DNA of 23,997 nt from CALCTE01 sp045627885 (GTDB lineage: Bacteria; Bacillota; Clostridia; Oscillospirales; CAG-272): assembly GCA_045627885.1 (NCBI GenBank), contig JAZQOM010000012.1:1-23997 (forward strand). Reading direction: 5' to 3'. A program made the position numbers and the translations under genes. Below are positions 14,127 to 22,684 of this stretch, in pieces. The notes under the pieces were generated by a model. The model was not told the DNA's origin, searched no databases, and was given only the letters and a program-made list of their open reading frames with translations. The first letter of the stretch is position 1; every line of letters begins with the position of its first letter.

Positions 14127-16166
14127 TCATATTTCCTTATAGAACCAGAACAGTCCGCTTCTCTTGGGAACGGAGAATGTCAGTCCCTCACTGTTGATAT
14201 CCTCTCCGTAAGCAATAAATTTATCGCCGTTTTCGGGAGCGCTGAATTCGTATGTCTTTCCGTCCTCAAAGCCCTTGGGAAATACCGTTACGCTTTCTTC
14301 TTCGCATTTTGCGTTTCTTATCACCTGTATAAGTCCGTCGCGGAAGTCCTCGCGTGAGAATTGTATCGAATAATAGTCTTCGCTTGATTTTCTCACCGGT
14401 GTTAAGCAGAAGAAATCACTGTCAAGCGTATACACGGACGCAAGCTTCCAATACTTTCTGAACTCTTTTGCCCTCTCGAATTCTTCGTCCGATGCAAAAG
14501 CGTCCGCGCCGAATGTGGTTGCGGGTGCAAACGCACAATGGCCCGCATAGCTGTCGTATCCGTGGCAGCGAAGCGATTTGTCCGCTGTATAGTTGCCGTC
14601 CTTATCGTCCCACGACTCCGCTATTGAGCGGAAATACGGTGTCCACTCATACCATGTCTTCTGAAATGCCTGCTTTACGGGATGCTCTCCGTAGCCGAAG
14701 TCCGTCGGGTGAAGCGCAACCGCACGGCGCATCGCCTCAATATCGTTGCGTCTGCCGCCCGATGCGCAGGAGTCTATCCACAGGTCGGGCGTATCGAAAA
14801 GCAAATCGTCCCAGAATTGCAGGTAGCCCTGAATGTGCTTGTTCTCGGTTATGCCGCATCTCGACTCGTTTTCGTCATTCTGAAGCCACCAATCAAGCGG
14901 GAACGGGCAACCGTTGAAGTCCTGTCTGTAAATCTTTACGCCGCTGTCGGTGATGGTCTTCTTTATATGGCTCGTGAGCCACATTCTGCACTCGGGATTG
15001 CCGAGGTCGAGAAGTCCGTTTGAATCCAAAAATTCGTTCTGCTTCGGTATCTTGAGCTTTATGACATATTCTTTGGGATTTTCCTCGGGCCAATATTTGA
15101 GCATTACTCTCTCCGGCTCAAACCAGAGCAAAAACTGTATTCCGTATTTCGCGCATTCTTTGCCGACGGGGGAAAGTCCGTTCGGAAACTTTTCGGGGTC
15201 GGGATACCAGCGTCCGGTGCGTACCCAGCGCTTTGTTCCCTCTTCGTCCTTGCAGGGATACCATCCCGCGTCTATCCACCATATATCCGGTGTTGCGCCG
15301 CGCTCAACATACTTGCTTATTGCGGCAATCTGATTCTCTTCCGTGGCAAGAGTGAATTCCTCTCCTCCGCCGCCGTGCAAAAAGCACATCTTCGGCTCAA
15401 GTCTTGCGCCTCTTGTTCTCGGGAGAACATGGGCAAAATACCAGCGTCTCCAGACATTTATTCCTCTGTCGCTGTCGCCGTCAAATGCCATGAGCACGAT
15501 TCTCGGGCTTCTCGCCGTCTCGCCGGGCTCAAGGTAAAAATTCGTGTACTGCTGTTTTGCTCTGAATTCGATGCCGTCCTCGGCATTCTCGAAATAGCTC
15601 TGCCAGTTGCCGGGCCAGCCTATCGCTATATTGTAGCCGCTTTCGCCCGTTATGACGCGGTAGTAGGGCCACGCTCTGTCGCACGAACGGCCGTCCTTGC
15701 TCGCCGCCTCAAATACATCGCCGCAGGGCATGTGCTTTTGGGTTGTTTCAAGTCCCTCTCTGCTGCAGAAGTCACCGTTATTGTGATAAAGCGTGACTTC
15801 GCCGTGCTTCGGGAGCACCATATCCGCTCCGTAAAAATCGGAAATTACGGGCGTTCTTGCGCTTCCTTTGTTTGTGAAGTACGCAGTCCACTCGAAAACG
15901 GGGTAATCTCTGTATTCCAATGTTTCGACGCGAAGCTCAAGCTCCGTGCCGGGCACGATTCCGGTATATATGCGCTCCGCGATATCCGAGCTGATAAGAC
16001 GCTTCTCCGTCTTGGGCTCAAACTCCGCGGGAATGCCTCTGTATGCCTTTCCGTCAAGCTTATAGGTCACGGGAAGCTGTGACGGCGTGCTTATATACGA
16101 AAGAGCCGCCGCTCTGACAAGCTCCATATCGCAAGCCGTTATTTTACTCGAAAACACAAATACCAT
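14127..16166 (-). CDS. Alpha-galactosidase, glycoside hydrolase family 36
   Basis: A 679-residue enzyme that would release terminal alpha-galactose from oligosaccharides such as raffinose or melibiose. The (beta/alpha)8 domain contains WWIDAGWYPC, then FLLWFEPERV. The nucleophile is Asp416 in YRQDFN and the acid/base is Asp475 in CASGGRRND; both match GH36 positions. The N-terminal beta-sandwich (about 1-265) and a C-terminal beta domain complete the usual layout, slightly shorter than the common 720-740 residues. There is no signal peptide, so it is probably cytoplasmic. Start: the ATG at 16166 has AAAGGA directly against it. A GTG three codons later (16157) has the same site at a better 9-base distance and may be the real start. 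No sugar transporter or regulator is adjacent. Confidence 0.87.
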   Translation of the reverse strand: MVFVFSSKITACDMELVRAAALSYISTPSQLPVTYKLDGKAYRGIPAEFEPKTEKRLISSDIAERIYTGIVPGTELELRVETLEYRDYPVFEWTAYFTNKGSARTPVISDFYGADMVLPKHGEVTLYHNNGDFCSREGLETTQKHMPCGDVFEAASKDGRSCDRAWPYYRVITGESGYNIAIGWPGNWQSYFENAEDGIEFRAKQQYTNFYLEPGETARSPRIVLMAFDGDSDRGINVWRRWYFAHVLPRTRGARLEPKMCFLHGGGGEEFTLATEENQIAAISKYVERGATPDIWWIDAGWYPCKDEEGTKRWVRTGRWYPDPEKFPNGLSPVGKECAKYGIQFLLWFEPERVMLKYWPEENPKEYVIKLKIPKQNEFLDSNGLLDLGNPECRMWLTSHIKKTITDSGVKIYRQDFNGCPFPLDWWLQNDENESRCGITENKHIQGYLQFWDDLLFDTPDLWIDSCASGGRRNDIEAMRRAVALHPTDFGYGEHPVKQAFQKTWYEWTPYFRSIAESWDDKDGNYTADKSLRCHGYDSYAGHCAFAPATTFGADAFASDEEFERAKEFRKYWKLASVYTLDSDFFCLTPVRKSSEDYYSIQFSREDFRDGLIQVIRNAKCEEESVTVFPKGFEDGKTYEFSAPENGDKFIAYGEDINSEGLTFSVPKRSGLFWFYKEI

Positions 16167-16203
16167 TCCTTTCGGTTTAATTTTTACTTAATCCTGTCTT
16201 TCA

Positions 16204-16235
16204 AAAAAATAAAGCGGCAAGCCGCTTTATTTTTT
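16204..16235 (-). terminator. Terminator of the LtaS-like gene
   Basis: A perfect 15-bp stem (16204-16218 with 16221-16235) with a tight AA loop and A/T-rich base. Its right base overlaps the stop codon of the LtaS-like gene, and it is followed by a T-run on the minus strand. Confidence 0.8.
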
Positions 16236-18363
16236 ACTGTTCCTCTTCATCGGGAGCAAATTCGGTGTTCTCCCACGCGAATTTATAGAAATCGCAGTCA
16301 ACTATTTTAAGTGAAAGAATATATTTTGCCGATACATAGTCGAGCATAGCCTGAGCGTACTTTTCCTTTTCGGAATCGTTAAATATTACATCTTCTGCCC
16401 ATATAGCCTTGCCGTTTGAGCTATTGTACTTGACCTTATCGGTGATATAGCTCTTATTGTAAAGCATGGCAACATGGATGGAATCCGAGAAAATATCCGT
16501 GCCGGCAATAAGTCTCGAATCGTATTCTATTCCGAAGAGGTTGAGCACCGTCGGCAATATATCTACATTACAGCAGCAATCGCTGACATGAATCGTATCT
16601 ATTCCGGCAGTCCACATCGTGCAGGTGCTCTTGTAGATATCAAATGTCGTATCGACGGTCTCTCCGGCAATCTTGTTCCTTGCGCTGTCGGAAAGGTAGT
16701 AGGGATAGTGGTCGCCCGTCAAGACAATAAGCGTATTCTCGAGCTTGCCTGCTTCTTCAAGGCGGTCGAGAAGGTACTTCATCGCCTTTTCAAGCTCATA
16801 GTTCGTGGCAAAATATCCGACGGCAACATCATTGAGCTTTCTGTCTCCGATAAGTTCCTCTACGGCATCAATGTTGCGGCGGTACATTATATTGGATTTA
16901 TCGTACGGGCCGTGACCGCTGAATGTCATATAGTATGCGAAGAACTGGTCATCGTTTATGTAGTCGTCAATGCTCTGTTCCATCATTTCGAGGTCGGATG
17001 TGGGCCACGATGTGGAAAACTTCATTCCCTTGTTCATAAACTTGCACTCGAAGCCGAGATTGGGCAGTGTCTTATCTCTGCAATAATAGCTTCCGAGATA
17101 GTTGTGGTAGCCGTGCGAAACTATGCCCTTTTGCTCTGTGAAAAGCTTACCTATGCCCATGGGCATTGAATTGTTCGCGGTCTGCGCAAAGCTTCCCTTA
17201 TTGGTACCGAGCTTTGCATATCTCGACACATCGGGCCAAAGCGATGTGAGGAAAGAAAATTCTCCGTTTGTAGTCGTATTTTTGAAGCTGTTATAGTAAT
17301 TATCCAAAACTATGCCCTCGTTGGCAAGCTTCCACAAGGTGGGAGTTATCACGGGGTCAACCGCATAGTTCGAGAACGATTCCGCGCAGATGTAAATGAG
17401 GTTGTAATCAGCAAAAATGCCTGTATATTCGTTCTTTTTGGTGCCCTTCTGCTTCGACGCGTATTCGCATACAGCCTTGGCGTTCTTGTTTTTGGCAATC
17501 TCCGCGAGAGCGTCAAAATCGAATTCCTTTATTATATTGGGGCTCGTATCTATTGTAGGTAATACGGGCTCATCTTCTTTTTTCTCGGGGTCTTCGACCG
17601 GGATATCGTCAATGTCAACGGGCTCAAGGTCTTCGTCTACCGGCATATTGTCGCCGGAGCCGTTTCCGTTTCCTCCGTCTGTTCCGAACACAAGGTTGCG
17701 TACCATTCTGCCTGTTTCAACCGCGGAGTTTGTGAGGATTCCTATTTTGGAAGCCGCCGTATCGGTATCGACAAATGAGCTGTGGTATGCGTGATATACC
17801 GAAAAATCGTCCTTTCCGCCGAGCGGAAGGATTGCCATGGCGAGAAGCCACAAAACAACTGCGATGATTGCGGCAAATCCGTGGCTGCGAGCTCTGTAAT
17901 GAGCCTCTTTGAAAAACAGAAATCTTCCGACTATCAGCACGGCAGCCGGCAAAAGCAACAGCAAGGATACCCAAAGTCCCTCTCTCAATACTGAGCCCAT
18001 GCCCCAGCTGAAGTTTTCCACCGCGTCGACTCCCATACCCGTCATGGATATAGAATACACCGACTTGAATATGTTGAAATAAACTACCTGCGATATATAG
18101 TATATCGTCGGAAACATAACTACGACTATATCGACAATTCTGCCCACTTTTTCGTTGGAAAACCAACCGGAAAGAGTTGCAAGAACCGCGGCTTCCGCAG
18201 GTATGAACAGGAATATCCATCCCTTCATATCTATAAAGCCGAATGAAGACGCGTATGCTATAATCTCGCCGAGCATAAGCAATACCGTGTATGCGGCAAA
18301 GTATATTCCGAAGCGCTTGGCATCCGATATATAAAGATTCTGTCTTATATGCTTGTATTTCAT
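16234..18363 (-). CDS. LtaS-like sulfatase-fold phosphoglycerol transferase
   Basis: A 709-residue membrane protein of the lipoteichoic acid synthase/sulfatase family. Five hydrophobic segments (about residues 18-40, 45-65, 75-98, 130-152 and 165-187) precede an acidic Pro/Asp/Glu-rich linker (about 235-275) and an extracellular alkaline-phosphatase-type domain (about 315-650). Expected catalytic elements are visible: a metal-binding Glu in YICAESF, the nucleophile threonine in TTTNGEF (Thr364 or Thr365), and Asp-His in LTGDHYPY. LtaS polymerises glycerol phosphate onto a glycolipid; relatives modify other glycans with phosphoglycerol. I chose the ATG at 18363; an upstream TTG lacks a ribosome binding site. 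GGAGAT upstream of the ATG is rather far away (14 bases). It has its own promoter at 18457-18484. Confidence 0.83.
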   Translation of the reverse strand: MKYKHIRQNLYISDAKRFGIYFAAYTVLLMLGEIIAYASSFGFIDMKGWIFLFIPAEAAVLATLSGWFSNEKVGRIVDIVVVMFPTIYYISQVVYFNIFKSVYSISMTGMGVDAVENFSWGMGSVLREGLWVSLLLLLPAAVLIVGRFLFFKEAHYRARSHGFAAIIAVVLWLLAMAILPLGGKDDFSVYHAYHSSFVDTDTAASKIGILTNSAVETGRMVRNLVFGTDGGNGNGSGDNMPVDEDLEPVDIDDIPVEDPEKKEDEPVLPTIDTSPNIIKEFDFDALAEIAKNKNAKAVCEYASKQKGTKKNEYTGIFADYNLIYICAESFSNYAVDPVITPTLWKLANEGIVLDNYYNSFKNTTTNGEFSFLTSLWPDVSRYAKLGTNKGSFAQTANNSMPMGIGKLFTEQKGIVSHGYHNYLGSYYCRDKTLPNLGFECKFMNKGMKFSTSWPTSDLEMMEQSIDDYINDDQFFAYYMTFSGHGPYDKSNIMYRRNIDAVEELIGDRKLNDVAVGYFATNYELEKAMKYLLDRLEEAGKLENTLIVLTGDHYPYYLSDSARNKIAGETVDTTFDIYKSTCTMWTAGIDTIHVSDCCCNVDILPTVLNLFGIEYDSRLIAGTDIFSDSIHVAMLYNKSYITDKVKYNSSNGKAIWAEDVIFNDSEKEKYAQAMLDYVSAKYILSLKIVDCDFYKFAWENTEFAPDEEEQ

Positions 18364-18456
18364 TTTTGAAAATTCATCTCCGAATACAAATACTGTAGAC
18401 AACAAGAGTGATTATATCACAGTCAAATTAAAAATGGAAGACATTTTTTGCAAAAA

Positions 18457-18484
18457 ATTGTAAAAATTCTGTAATTTCTGTCAA
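18457..18484 (-). promoter_or_regulatory. Promoter of the LtaS-like gene
   Basis: On the minus strand: TTGACA (18484-18479), a 16-base spacer, and TACAAT (18462-18457). A consensus TATAAT also lies at 18416-18411 but has a poor -35, so it is at most a secondary promoter. Confidence 0.65.
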
Positions 18485-18511
18485 TTTTAAGAAAACCGCC
18501 GAATACCGCTC

Positions 18512-19264
18512 TTACTTTTTTACGGACAGTGTGGCTTCAAATGTATGTATTCCGAGCTTGACGAGTCTGCCCTCCGAGTTTGTATCATCGTATATATCGC
18601 AAAGCGTAAAGCCGGCTTTGAGCTGACCGCCTATCTGCTCCGAAAGCGGGTGGGTGAACTGCATTCCGCAATCCGCGTCCTCAAGCTGTTTTCTCTGTTC
18701 CGGATTTACAAGCGGATTGAACGGGAAAGAGTTTACTATTCTCTCCTCGTCGTCATCGACGAGAAAGTTTATGTTATTGTCAAAGCCGCACAGAAATCTT
18801 CCGCCCGTTTTGAGCACTCTGAAGCATTCTCTGAAAATGGGCTCAATCTCGCTGACATAGCAGTTCGATACCGGATTTATTATGATATCAAAGCTCTCGT
18901 CGTCAAAAGGGAGCGGCTTTGTCATATCGGCGCGGACGACGGTTATTTTATATCCCTCCCGATTTGCGACAAGCTCTTCGCTTTCGAGCTGTTTTGCCGA
19001 ATAATCGAGAACGGTGCACTCTGCGCCCGCCGCCGTGAGAATAGGCATCTGCTGTGCTCCGCCACAGGCGAGTCCGAGTATTTTCTTTCCGCTTATCTCT
19101 CCGAGCCATTCCTTCGGCACGGGCTTTGTCGGAGTTAAATATATCTCCCATTTTTCGTTTTCGGCTTCTGTGTACTGCTCGTGAGATATGGGCTTTCCCC
19201 ATTCCCAGCCCTCGCTTACCCAGCGGTCTACAGTTTCCGAGTTTATATCCTGATAGCTTTTCAT
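18512..19264 (-). CDS. Class I SAM-dependent methyltransferase
   Basis: A 250-residue cytoplasmic methyltransferase of the type 11 fold. Motif I is ILGLACGGAQQMP (about 62-74), a variant of the usual DxGxGxG common in clostridial relatives. The acidic residue after strand 2 is Asp87 in VLDYSAKQLE. Motif IV reads RADMTKPLPFDDESFDII (about 111-128). The first 55 residues, with WVSEGWEWGKPIS, form a characteristic N-terminal lead of this subgroup. Its substrate is unknown. The ATG at 19264 has GGAG 5 bases upstream; an ATG five codons earlier lacks a site. No clear promoter was seen in the 70 bases before the next hairpin, and no obvious partner gene flanks it. Confidence 0.83.
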   Translation of the reverse strand: MKSYQDINSETVDRWVSEGWEWGKPISHEQYTEAENEKWEIYLTPTKPVPKEWLGEISGKKILGLACGGAQQMPILTAAGAECTVLDYSAKQLESEELVANREGYKITVVRADMTKPLPFDDESFDIIINPVSNCYVSEIEPIFRECFRVLKTGGRFLCGFDNNINFLVDDDEERIVNSFPFNPLVNPEQRKQLEDADCGMQFTHPLSEQIGGQLKAGFTLCDIYDDTNSEGRLVKLGIHTFEATLSVKK

Positions 19265-19334
19265 AATGGCTCCGTTCATAAAATCATTTTATTCTGTGCC
19301 GTTTACTCGTGTTACGGCAAAATACATCACAAAA

Positions 19335-19367
19335 CCAATCGAAACGGGAAAATCCCGTTCCGATTGG
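19335..19367. terminator. Terminator after the small lipoprotein gene
   Basis: CCAATCG (19335-19341) plus AACGGGA (19343-19349) pair with TCCCGTT (19353-19359) and CGATTGG (19361-19367), with one internal mismatch. T residues follow on both strands (six on the plus strand, four on the minus strand). Confidence 0.75.
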
Positions 19368-19391
19368 CGTTTTTTACAGTTATTCTGCTTT

Positions 19392-19892
19392 TTATTGTGC
19401 GTCGTAGCCTTTGAAATAATAGCCCTTTATCACCGTGAAGCCTTTTTCGGGACTGTAATCGCTCAAAAGCTCTATTTCTTCATCGGCGGCAAGAATTCCG
19501 TCTCCGATAAACGCGTACAATTCCGCGCCGCCGTCCTCGTATACATAAGAAACCGTCACAAGATTGTCGCCGATTTTATAGTAGCATTGCGAAATTTTAC
19601 CGTCTGTATCGTATACGAACTTTATATAGTCGTTTGAGGGGTCTTCCTTGCTCATATCAATACTTACAAGCTCCGCCGGCGCTTTATATTCGGAAATGTC
19701 AACATCGCTCTTCGGCTCGTCCAACGGCTTGTCCTCGGGCTCGTCCTCTTTTTCGGTATCGTCGGTGCCGGTTTCCTGCCGTGCCTCTTTTTCGCCGTCT
19801 TTTTCGGCTTCCTTTCCGGTTTCGATTGAGCATCCGCAGAATGCCAAGGCCGCTAAAATAAGGCAGAGAATGAGTGCTGTAAGTTTTTTCAT
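19392..19892 (-). CDS. Small secreted lipoprotein of unknown function
   Basis: A 166-residue lipoprotein. The signal peptide is followed by FCGC, with Cys21 the best lipidation site; phenylalanine at -3 is unusual. A very acidic linker (about 25-65, repeated Glu/Asp/Lys) leads to a small domain of about 95 residues rich in beta strands: FVYDTDGKISQCYYKIGDN, VTVSYVYEDGG and KGYYFKGYD. I recognise no named family. The ATG at 19892 follows CGGAGG at a 6-base distance, and the promoter at 19925-19952 excludes a longer start. It is a single-gene unit between a promoter and a terminator. Its fold and acidic linker resemble the lipoprotein at 3875 only in general design. Confidence 0.75.
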   Translation of the reverse strand: MKKLTALILCLILAALAFCGCSIETGKEAEKDGEKEARQETGTDDTEKEDEPEDKPLDEPKSDVDISEYKAPAELVSIDMSKEDPSNDYIKFVYDTDGKISQCYYKIGDNLVTVSYVYEDGGAELYAFIGDGILAADEEIELLSDYSPEKGFTVIKGYYFKGYDAQ

Positions 19893-19924
19893 TTTATTCC
19901 TCCGATTGTGCAAATCACAGTGAT

Positions 19925-19952
19925 ATTGTATCATAAAAAGCTTCGTTGTCAA
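19925..19952 (-). promoter_or_regulatory. Promoter of the small lipoprotein gene
   Basis: On the minus strand: TTGACA (19952-19947), a 16-base spacer, and TACAAT (19930-19925), with TGA just before the -10 (extended type). Transcription would start near 19918. Confidence 0.78.
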
Positions 19953-19974
19953 TAATGCGCGGGCGGCGTCTTTG

Positions 19975-21555
19975 CTATAATTTCTTTTTCAAGACGGCGA
20001 TGTCAAGCTTTTCACTTGAAGCGGAAAACTCAATAAGCTCCGTCTGCAGTGAAAGAACATTTGTAAATGTTCCGATACGGTCTAAAATGCACTCCAAAGC
20101 GATAATTAGCGACAGCGCCTCGAGCGGTACTCCTATTTGCCCGAAAAGCAGTGTAAAGCAACTTATAAGTATTCCCGGCGTCGGCGGTTGTGCGACTGCC
20201 AAAAGCATTACGGTTATCATAAGAGTAATGAGCTTCGACAACGAAATATCTATCCCGTACAGACTTGCAAAGCAAAGGCATCCGCACAGCGGCTGAAATA
20301 TCGTGCAAGGCTTGAAAACTATGCTTCCAATCGGAATTCCGAGCTTGACTATGCTTTTATCTATTCCGAGTTTGTTTTCGCATATATCGACATTGGATGT
20401 ATACGCGGCGGCGGATGATGCGGTGAAAAAAGCGACCGACAGTGCGGGTAACAGCTTTTTTATCAAAAGAGCGGGCGAAATCTGCTTGCCGACGCATACG
20501 CGCAAAACGGAAAAAGCCGTCATTGCGAAGCAACAGATTAGCATAATCAGCAAGTATTTGTATATATCGGAAAGCTTTGGAAGATTGCCGTAAACCGCAA
20601 TTCCGAATATACTTATAAAAACAACCACCGGCATTGATTTTACGGCAAAGCAGAGCATTTTGTTTACGGTGAGGTTAATCTGCTGTGTCAAAGCCGAAAG
20701 GTTTTTAACCTTTCCGGATACGGAAAGCAGGGCAATTCCGAAGAATACGGAAATGAATATCACCTGCAAAACATTTCCGTCGCCCAATGCCGCAAATATG
20801 TTTAACGGAATGATATCCACTATAAGATTCCACAGGGCTTTCGCATCGAATGCTCCGTCGTTTCCGCCATGCAGTGGGAAAAAGAGCAAAGAAAGCGCCG
20901 TTACAAAAATAAGGCAACAGAAAAGAATGGCGATAAATCGAAGTATCATTCGCAAGCCGATTTTTTTGAGCGTGCGAAGATTGCCCATAATGCCGATGCC
21001 GGCAATAATCGAGCATATCAGCATAAGCAGTGCAAGTGAGCTCAAAAAACCAATCAGCGCATTTGACACGGGAGTAAGATATGACTTGCATATATCCTCA
21101 AAGAGCTCCGGAGCCGTCGCTCTTGCGATACATCCAAATACGATTGCCGCCGAAACCGCGATAACATAGTACAAAAATTCGGGGATTCTCCTGTGCGGCT
21201 TGCACGAAAAAGAAATAATATTCATTTTGCCGTCGTATGTCCAGGACGGCAAATACGATAAAGATTCAGTCAGCTTTTTCATCAGCATAAATTCGTCATC
21301 GTCTTCGGGCAAGGGATTAAAGCTTGCGCAGAAAACGCAGAGCGAAATCCGATATGAAAAAAGGTGTTTTTCGCATACAAGCGTCACCGCGGCATCTTCG
21401 CCGAATTTTTTGCCGTATTCGATAAGACATTCTTCCGCCGAAAGCCGTATGCTTTTTATCTCTTTCTCATCTATGCGCAAGCGCGACAATTCGATGTGAA
21501 TATCATCTGATATTTTGTCGATATCCGCGGCACATAATGTATAATTATTAGTCAT
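19975..21555 (-). CDS. SDF-family (dicarboxylate/amino acid:cation) transporter with N-terminal kinase-like domain
   Basis: A 526-residue fusion. Residues about 1-120 resemble a degenerate RsbW/HATPase_c_2 domain: SAEECLIEYG (39-48) sits where the N-box is expected, SFNPL (78-82) matches the FNPL motif, and LSYLPSWTYDGKMNIISF (99-116) matches the final strands. No glycine-rich ATP lid is visible. Residues about 125-515 form the membrane domain of the glutamate/dicarboxylate symporter family. The family's serine-rich loop is SSAAAYTS, and the Na+/substrate motif NMDGT is replaced by FKPCT. The HP2-like PPTPG and the DRIGTFTNV segment are recognisable. The ATG at 21555 follows AAAGGA. It has its own promoter; no terminator was found downstream. 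Substrate unknown. Confidence 0.8.
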   Translation of the reverse strand: MTNNYTLCAADIDKISDDIHIELSRLRIDEKEIKSIRLSAEECLIEYGKKFGEDAAVTLVCEKHLFSYRISLCVFCASFNPLPEDDDEFMLMKKLTESLSYLPSWTYDGKMNIISFSCKPHRRIPEFLYYVIAVSAAIVFGCIARATAPELFEDICKSYLTPVSNALIGFLSSLALLMLICSIIAGIGIMGNLRTLKKIGLRMILRFIAILFCCLIFVTALSLLFFPLHGGNDGAFDAKALWNLIVDIIPLNIFAALGDGNVLQVIFISVFFGIALLSVSGKVKNLSALTQQINLTVNKMLCFAVKSMPVVVFISIFGIAVYGNLPKLSDIYKYLLIMLICCFAMTAFSVLRVCVGKQISPALLIKKLLPALSVAFFTASSAAAYTSNVDICENKLGIDKSIVKLGIPIGSIVFKPCTIFQPLCGCLCFASLYGIDISLSKLITLMITVMLLAVAQPPTPGILISCFTLLFGQIGVPLEALSLIIALECILDRIGTFTNVLSLQTELIEFSASSEKLDIAVLKKKL

Positions 21556-21585
21556 ATCGTCGTCCTTTGTTATAAATATGTAATA

Positions 21586-21614
21586 ATTATAATACGCATT
21601 TTTGCAAAAGTAAA
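21586..21614 (-). promoter_or_regulatory. Promoter of the transporter gene
   Basis: On the minus strand: TTTACT (21614-21609), a 17-base spacer, and consensus TATAAT (21591-21586). The -35 overlaps by two bases the terminator hairpin of the upstream hydrolase gene. Confidence 0.68.
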
Positions 21615-21647
21615 GCCGATATTTTGAAAAAATCAAAATATCGGCTT
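21613..21647 (-). terminator. Terminator of the alpha/beta hydrolase gene
   Basis: AAGCCGATATTTTGA (21613-21627) pairs perfectly with TCAAAATATCGGCTT (21633-21647) around AAAAA. On the minus strand a TACTTTTG sequence follows. Confidence 0.78.
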
Positions 21648-21668
21648 AAAATACAGTCGAATATCCGC

Positions 21669-22466
21669 TTATTGTCTCAGGAAAAACTCCGCGAGTTTTT
21701 CCTTGTAATACGGTTCCTCGTCGTATGCCGCGTGGCTCGCATTTTCGCATTTGAACAAAGTGCATCCGAGCGCGCGGGCAATCTCTTCGGACGCGCCGAA
21801 AGACAGCGCTTTGTCGCATTCGGCGCCAATTACAAGGGTATTGCAGGAAATGTTTTCAATCTCGCTCCTGAAGTCAAAGACGAGCGATGCGTGCGACATC
21901 ACCTTGAAGCGGCGGATATCTTCTTGTGTTCCCACTGTCTCGAGCTTTTTGAAAATCTCCGCAAATTTTTCGCGGTATTCCTTTGAATAAACGCGGCTGT
22001 TAACATCGCGGTTCAGCGCGACGATATCTTTTTTATTTGCAAGTGTCTCCCAATCCGTAAAGGTTTTTTGCGATATTTCATTCTGACACATAAGCGTTGA
22101 GCCCAAGACGAGCTTGCCCGCAAGATGCGGATATCTTGCCGCGATAACCATAGCCATCATTCCGCCCTGAGATGCTCCGAATATATCGGCATTTTCTATT
22201 CCGAGAAGCTCCAGCGCCTTTGCCGTGTCGCGTGCCATATCTTCGACAAGATATCCGTCCTCGATTTCTCTTATCCTGTCAAAAACATATACTTTTCTGT
22301 CCGCTTTGAACATCGCGTATGCGCTTTCGATTGCGGAAGCAGAATTTATTACGGGAGTGACGCTCATCCCGGGAAGGATTACAAACGCCTTTGAGCCGCT
22401 TCCGAATACTGCGTAATCCATTGTAAATTCATTTGTCTTGAGAGTTTTTACTGTGTCTTTAGTCAT
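21669..22466 (-). CDS. Alpha/beta hydrolase
   Basis: A 265-residue cytoplasmic hydrolase of the alpha/beta fold. The nucleophile elbow GASQGG holds Ser99. The probable acid lies in VIGAECDKALSF, and the catalytic histidine is His245 in ASHAAYDEEP. The oxyanion segment is VILPGMSVTP (about 29-38). There is a small cap between strands 6 and 7 (about 135-200). The natural ester or amide substrate cannot be told. I chose the ATG at 22466 because AAAGGTG lies upstream of it; an ATG eight codons earlier has no such site. A perfect consensus promoter at 22542-22570 and a 15-bp terminator after the gene show it is a single-gene unit. Confidence 0.84.
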   Translation of the reverse strand: MTKDTVKTLKTNEFTMDYAVFGSGSKAFVILPGMSVTPVINSASAIESAYAMFKADRKVYVFDRIREIEDGYLVEDMARDTAKALELLGIENADIFGASQGGMMAMVIAARYPHLAGKLVLGSTLMCQNEISQKTFTDWETLANKKDIVALNRDVNSRVYSKEYREKFAEIFKKLETVGTQEDIRRFKVMSHASLVFDFRSEIENISCNTLVIGAECDKALSFGASEEIARALGCTLFKCENASHAAYDEEPYYKEKLAEFFLRQ

Positions 22467-22541
22467 TTCAATATTCACCTTTCGAGCCATACTTTACGAT
22501 TGCCGTTTCAGATAAAACCGAAGACACGCTTTCTCGGCTTT

Positions 22542-22570
22542 ATTATAGTATGAATTACTATCGATGTCAA
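22542..22570 (-). promoter_or_regulatory. Consensus promoter of the hydrolase gene
   Basis: On the minus strand: TTGACA (22570-22565), a 17-base spacer, and TATAAT (22547-22542), both perfect. The leader of about 70 nt contains a weak GCCGA/TCGGT hairpin. Confidence 0.87.
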
Positions 22571-22622
22571 ATTATCAAATACTGCCGAAAATCTGTCATC
22601 CGGTGCAAACGCTTTGAACATA

Positions 22623-22651
22623 TTGACTTGCTTATAAGATTATGATAAAGT
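22623..22651 (+). promoter_or_regulatory. Promoter of the DUF3592-like gene pair
   Basis: TTGACT at 22623-22628, a 17-base spacer, and TAAAGT at 22646-22651 preceded by TGA (extended -10). It diverges from the hydrolase promoter 53 bases away. Confidence 0.6.
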
Positions 22652-22684
22652 AAATAATGGAAGTTATATCATCGGAGGATTTTT

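Noticed and set aside
15375..16082. 235-codon plus-strand open frame opposite the alpha-galactosidase gene
   Set aside because: The opposite strand encodes clear GH36 catalytic motifs; no start signals support this frame.
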